DNA of 64,000 nt from NCBI GenBank assembly GCA_034680345.1, contig JAXISZ010000006.1, forward strand, positions 1 through 64,000, written 5' to 3'. Origin of the DNA: SXZD01 sp034680345. GTDB taxonomy: Bacteria > Pseudomonadota > Gammaproteobacteria > Burkholderiales > Burkholderiaceae_B. A program made the translations under genes and the position numbers. A model generated the notes under the pieces. The model saw only the letters and a program-made list of their open reading frames with translations, searched no databases and had not been told where the DNA came from. Of the stretch, positions 61,290-64,000 are shown in pieces (position 1 is the stretch's first letter; each line of letters starts with the position of its first letter).

Positions 61290-62945
61290 TTATTTTTTTT
61301 CTAACATTTCTTTGGCTGTGGCTCGTATGTTGGCTGTAATGTCTTGACCGCCAAGCATGCGCGCTATTTCTTGTTCACGTTCCTGTGGTGTTAGTACTTG
61401 AATATGGCTGGTCGTTTTTACCCCATTAAATTGTTTACTTACTTGCCAATGTTGTTGGCCTTGTGCGGCCACTTGAGGCAGGTGGGTGACACAAAGCACT
61501 TGCCGGTTTTGCGCCAATGTTCGCAAATATCGCCCTACGGTTTCGGCAACCGCCCCACCAATGCCTGAATCTATTTCATCAAAAATTAAGGTGGGAATGC
61601 TGCTGGCTTGGCTGGTAATAACGGTAATGGCTAAACTGATGCGTGCCAGTTCACCACCAGAGGCGGTTTTTGCTAAGGGTTTTGGAGATGATCCAGCGTG
61701 ACCAGAAACTAGAAATTCAATGGCGTCAATGCCATAAGCATTTGGGACCGTCTTTTGAATGTCGCACACAAATTGCCCGCCACTTAGGTTTAACTGTTGC
61801 ATGGCGGCCGTCACTGCTTGCGATAATTTGTTTGCAACGTCACGGCGTTTTTTTGACAATTCAAGGGCTTGTGTTTCAAATGCAGCTTCAGCAGCGAGCG
61901 TTTGTTGGTGAAGCGCTGCTACATCGGTGGCTTGGTTCAGCGAATTGAGCTCGTTTTCCAGTTGTTGCGCATAGTTGGGTAATTCTTCAGGAAACACTCG
62001 AAACTGACGGGACAGTGAATGCCAAAGGCCGATGCGTTTGTCCAGTTCATGCAATTGTTCTGGGTCTAACTCGGTATGATTTAAATAGCCATTAAGTGCA
62101 CGGCTTGTTTCATTGAGTAAAATTTGCGCTTCTTTGAGTGTGTTGCTTAAGTTTTTTAAATCAGCGTCTTTGTGAGAAAGGTTGTCCAGTTGGTTGATCA
62201 ACTGCGCTACTTGACCACATAAATTATGATCGCTTTCACTGATGCTTTGAGCAATCGAGCCAACGCCACTGCTTAACTCAGCGGCGTGGCTAAGGCGGGT
62301 ATGTTGTGCGTTGAGTTGTTCCCATTCATCGGGGAGTGGGCTCAGTTTCTCAATGTGATCAAGGCTCCAGAGCAGTTGTTCGCGGCGCTGCTGAATTTCG
62401 CTGTCGTGGTGTTGTGAGTATTCAAGGGTTTTTTGTAATTTTTTCCAGTGCTTATATTGTTCCGTAACAGACTGGCAGAGCGTTTGTAATTGGCCATGGG
62501 TGTCGAGCAATTGGCGTTGTTCATCGCTGCGCGCCAGAGACTGAAATGCGTGTTGGCCGTGAATATCAATCAAAGATTGGCCCAAAGTTTTCAGTAAGTT
62601 TGACGTCACAGGGGTGTCATTGACTAGAGCGCGGCTTTTGCCTGAGCGTAGCAAGATGCGCCGCAATATGAGTTCGCTGTTGTCGCCTTCAGATGCTAGG
62701 CCATGGCTGTTTAGCAGCTCATTTAAACTGGGTGGGCAAGTAAAGACGGCTGTAATGTTCGCTTGTTCGGCGTTTTCAGCAATCATGCCGGTGTCTGCGC
62801 GTTCGCCTAGGCATAAGCTCAGCGCATCAATTAAAATAGATTTCCCTGCGCCAGTTTCGCCTGATAAAACAGTTAGTCCTGTTTTGCAGTTTAGGTGCAG
62901 GTGTTCAACAATGACAAAATTTTTAATGGTTAAACTAAGAAGCAT
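61290..62945 (-). CDS. recN: DNA repair protein RecN
   Basis: RecN is an SMC-like ATPase used in double-strand break repair. I take ATG 62945 (MLLSLTIKNFVIVEHLHLNC) as the start, matching the family; the frame extends upstream to 63038 through non-RecN sequence. The 551 residues include the P-loop LSGETGAGKSILIDALSLCL, GERADTGMI, a long coiled-coil middle, the signature KTASGGELARISLAITVI and Walker B LIFDEIDSGIGGAVAETVG. The start overlaps the end of nadK by 11 bases. Confidence 0.95.
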   Translation of the reverse strand: MLLSLTIKNFVIVEHLHLNCKTGLTVLSGETGAGKSILIDALSLCLGERADTGMIAENAEQANITAVFTCPPSLNELLNSHGLASEGDNSELILRRILLRSGKSRALVNDTPVTSNLLKTLGQSLIDIHGQHAFQSLARSDEQRQLLDTHGQLQTLCQSVTEQYKHWKKLQKTLEYSQHHDSEIQQRREQLLWSLDHIEKLSPLPDEWEQLNAQHTRLSHAAELSSGVGSIAQSISESDHNLCGQVAQLINQLDNLSHKDADLKNLSNTLKEAQILLNETSRALNGYLNHTELDPEQLHELDKRIGLWHSLSRQFRVFPEELPNYAQQLENELNSLNQATDVAALHQQTLAAEAAFETQALELSKKRRDVANKLSQAVTAAMQQLNLSGGQFVCDIQKTVPNAYGIDAIEFLVSGHAGSSPKPLAKTASGGELARISLAITVITSQASSIPTLIFDEIDSGIGGAVAETVGRYLRTLAQNRQVLCVTHLPQVAAQGQQHWQVSKQFNGVKTTSHIQVLTPQEREQEIARMLGGQDITANIRATAKEMLEKK

Positions 62946-63870
62946 GGCCGGAGTCTCTGCTGCCTCGGGTTTTTGGGGGGCAGTCAATCGGGTTGGCGCT
63001 CCAGTGCAATTTTTGACGCAACATTGCAAAGTAGTCATACGATGCTGGGTGAATTAAACTAACAGGTAAAGGGTCAACTGCAATTGTAATTAAGTCGCCC
63101 ACTTCAAGGCGAAAACTCGATTGCATGTCAAAATGTACACCCGTTTCAGGGCCGCCTAATACTTCAATTTCTATGGTGGCAGACTCTGGTAGTGCAATGG
63201 GTCGATTTGTTAAGGCATGCGGGGCAACAGGAACCAGCAGCAGCCCTTGTAGGCGTGGGTGCAATATTGGGCCGTGTGCAGACAAAGCGTAAGCGGTTGA
63301 CCCTGTTGGTGTTGAAACAATTAAGCCGTCAGCGCGGAGATCGTACATAAATTGGCCGTCAACGTGCACGCCCAATTCAACCATGCCACCTACAATACCA
63401 CGGGCCACCACCACATCGTTAATGGACAAAGCCTCGCACACGGTTTGATCAGATCGAACAATATTGGCTTTAAATATTGAGCGGTTGTCGCGTAAATAAT
63501 GCCCTTTAAGCACAGCTAACAGGCTATTTTGTAAATCGTCTTGGGCAATATCAGTCATAAAACCCAAGCGCCCATGGTTAATGCCCAATAAAGCTAAGCT
63601 GTGTTTGGCCATACGTCGAGCTACGCCCAGCAAAGTACCGTCGCCACCACAGACCAACCCCAGTTGTGCACGACAAGCAATTTCGGTCTCGTTGGCTGCT
63701 GGAAAATTGTGGTTGGGGTTGTTGCGGGCGGTTTCTTCTTCTACCAGTACAGTGCAGCCAATATCGCGGGCAAATTGTGCCACCTTGACCCATTGTGGGT
63801 CATTTGTTTGCGCGGCGTGTTTGCCAAAAATAGCAATCGTACTAAATGGCTCGTGCACATTGCGGACCAT
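62935..63870 (-). CDS. nadK: NAD kinase
   Basis: NadK phosphorylates NAD to NADP. The start is placed at ATG 63870 (MVRNVHEPFSTIAIFGKHAA), 10 bases after GGAAGGA; an in-frame ATG at 63921 is less likely. The 311 residues carry VCGGDGTLLGVARRM, GINHGRLGFMTDI, NDVVVARGIVGGMVEL, DGLIVSTPTGSTAYALSAHG and PRLQGLLLVPVAPHALTNRP, all diagnostic. It is divergent from hrcA and overlaps recN, the classic hrcA / nadK-recN arrangement. Confidence 0.96.
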   Translation of the reverse strand: MVRNVHEPFSTIAIFGKHAAQTNDPQWVKVAQFARDIGCTVLVEEETARNNPNHNFPAANETEIACRAQLGLVCGGDGTLLGVARRMAKHSLALLGINHGRLGFMTDIAQDDLQNSLLAVLKGHYLRDNRSIFKANIVRSDQTVCEALSINDVVVARGIVGGMVELGVHVDGQFMYDLRADGLIVSTPTGSTAYALSAHGPILHPRLQGLLLVPVAPHALTNRPIALPESATIEIEVLGGPETGVHFDMQSSFRLEVGDLITIAVDPLPVSLIHPASYDYFAMLRQKLHWSANPIDCPPKTRGSRDSGHAS

Positions 63871-63969
63871 GTGGTGAATTCCTTCCTTTTTTAGTTGCCC
63901 TATTTTATTATTTAGCATCATAATGCAAACCGCGAAAGTGATCTTTGGGTTTTTTAAAACTGTTGCCTT

Positions 63970-64000
63970 ATGTTAGATGATAGAGCTAAGTCCCTGTTAA
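63970..64000 (+). CDS. hrcA: Heat-inducible transcription repressor HrcA, first 10 codons (partial)
   Basis: The last 31 bases contain ATG followed by codons for MLDDRAKSLL. This matches the usual betaproteobacterial HrcA start (MLDERA-x-x-LLK). Position divergent from nadK is the standard place for hrcA. The rest lies outside the window, so the call depends on ten residues and context. Confidence 0.65.
   Translation, partial: MLDDRAKSLL

Overview
The window reads as chromosomal DNA of a betaproteobacterium, most likely of the order Burkholderiales, with a fairly low G+C content for that group (judged by eye, not computed). The assignment rests on gene order and protein type: accB-accC-prmA, the TonB-like/aroE/mtgA group, glnE divergent from yhdP, murI-rpsU-yqeY-dnaG-rpoD-tRNA, dapA-bamC-MBL hydrolase, hrcA divergent from nadK-recN, and fur divergent from bamE-dapB. 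No sequence search was run.

Layout. 1-231: the right end of an IS481-type insertion sequence. 0.2-6.5 kb, minus strand: a lipoprotein, a PfkB kinase, prmA, accC, accB, aroQ, a TlpA thioredoxin and an unassigned protein. 6.5-13 kb, plus strand: mpl, ubiC, an RNB-type ribonuclease, a TonB-like protein, aroE and a broken mtgA. 13-24 kb: glnE (minus), then yhdP, a nitrilase-family amidase, tldD and aroG. 24-30 kb: a 1956-residue protein that is two UvrA units in one chain. 30-38 kb: a decayed glutathione S-transferase gene, a small unknown gene, murI, rpsU, yqeY, dnaG, rpoD and a tRNA(CAU), followed by a relic of a type I restriction-modification locus. 38-44 kb: PHP phosphoesterase, yciO, trpS, dapA, bamC and a metallo-beta-lactamase-fold hydrolase. 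44.5-46.7 kb: an iron-binding periplasmic protein and a patatin-like lipoprotein on either side of a good Fur operator. 46.8-49.5 kb: an A+T-rich island with an ankyrin-repeat protein and a predicted Ulp1/ElaD-type cysteine protease. 49.5-56.4 kb: a TerC protein, a LivK-like binding protein, a cytochrome c, ilvD, lgt and a TauE/SafE permease. 56.4-64 kb: 6S RNA, zapA and a coiled-coil partner, exbD-exbB-tonB, dapB, bamE, fur, recN, nadK and the first codons of hrcA.

How the genes work together. Most are housekeeping genes for fatty acid initiation, aromatic and lysine biosynthesis, peptidoglycan precursors and recycling, outer-membrane assembly (bamC, bamE, lgt, yhdP), DNA replication and repair, and transcription. 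Iron handling recurs: fur, a TonB-ExbB-ExbD motor and a Fur-boxed ferric-binding protein.

The unusual content is of two kinds. First, decay: mtgA with an internal deletion, a shredded GST gene, an hsdM/hsdS deletion scar and an IS remnant. Second, a two-gene island of eukaryote-like proteins (ankyrin repeats plus a CE-clan protease with His271, Asp292 and Cys331) that looks like secreted effectors. Together they suggest, but do not prove, an organism that lives with or inside a eukaryotic host.
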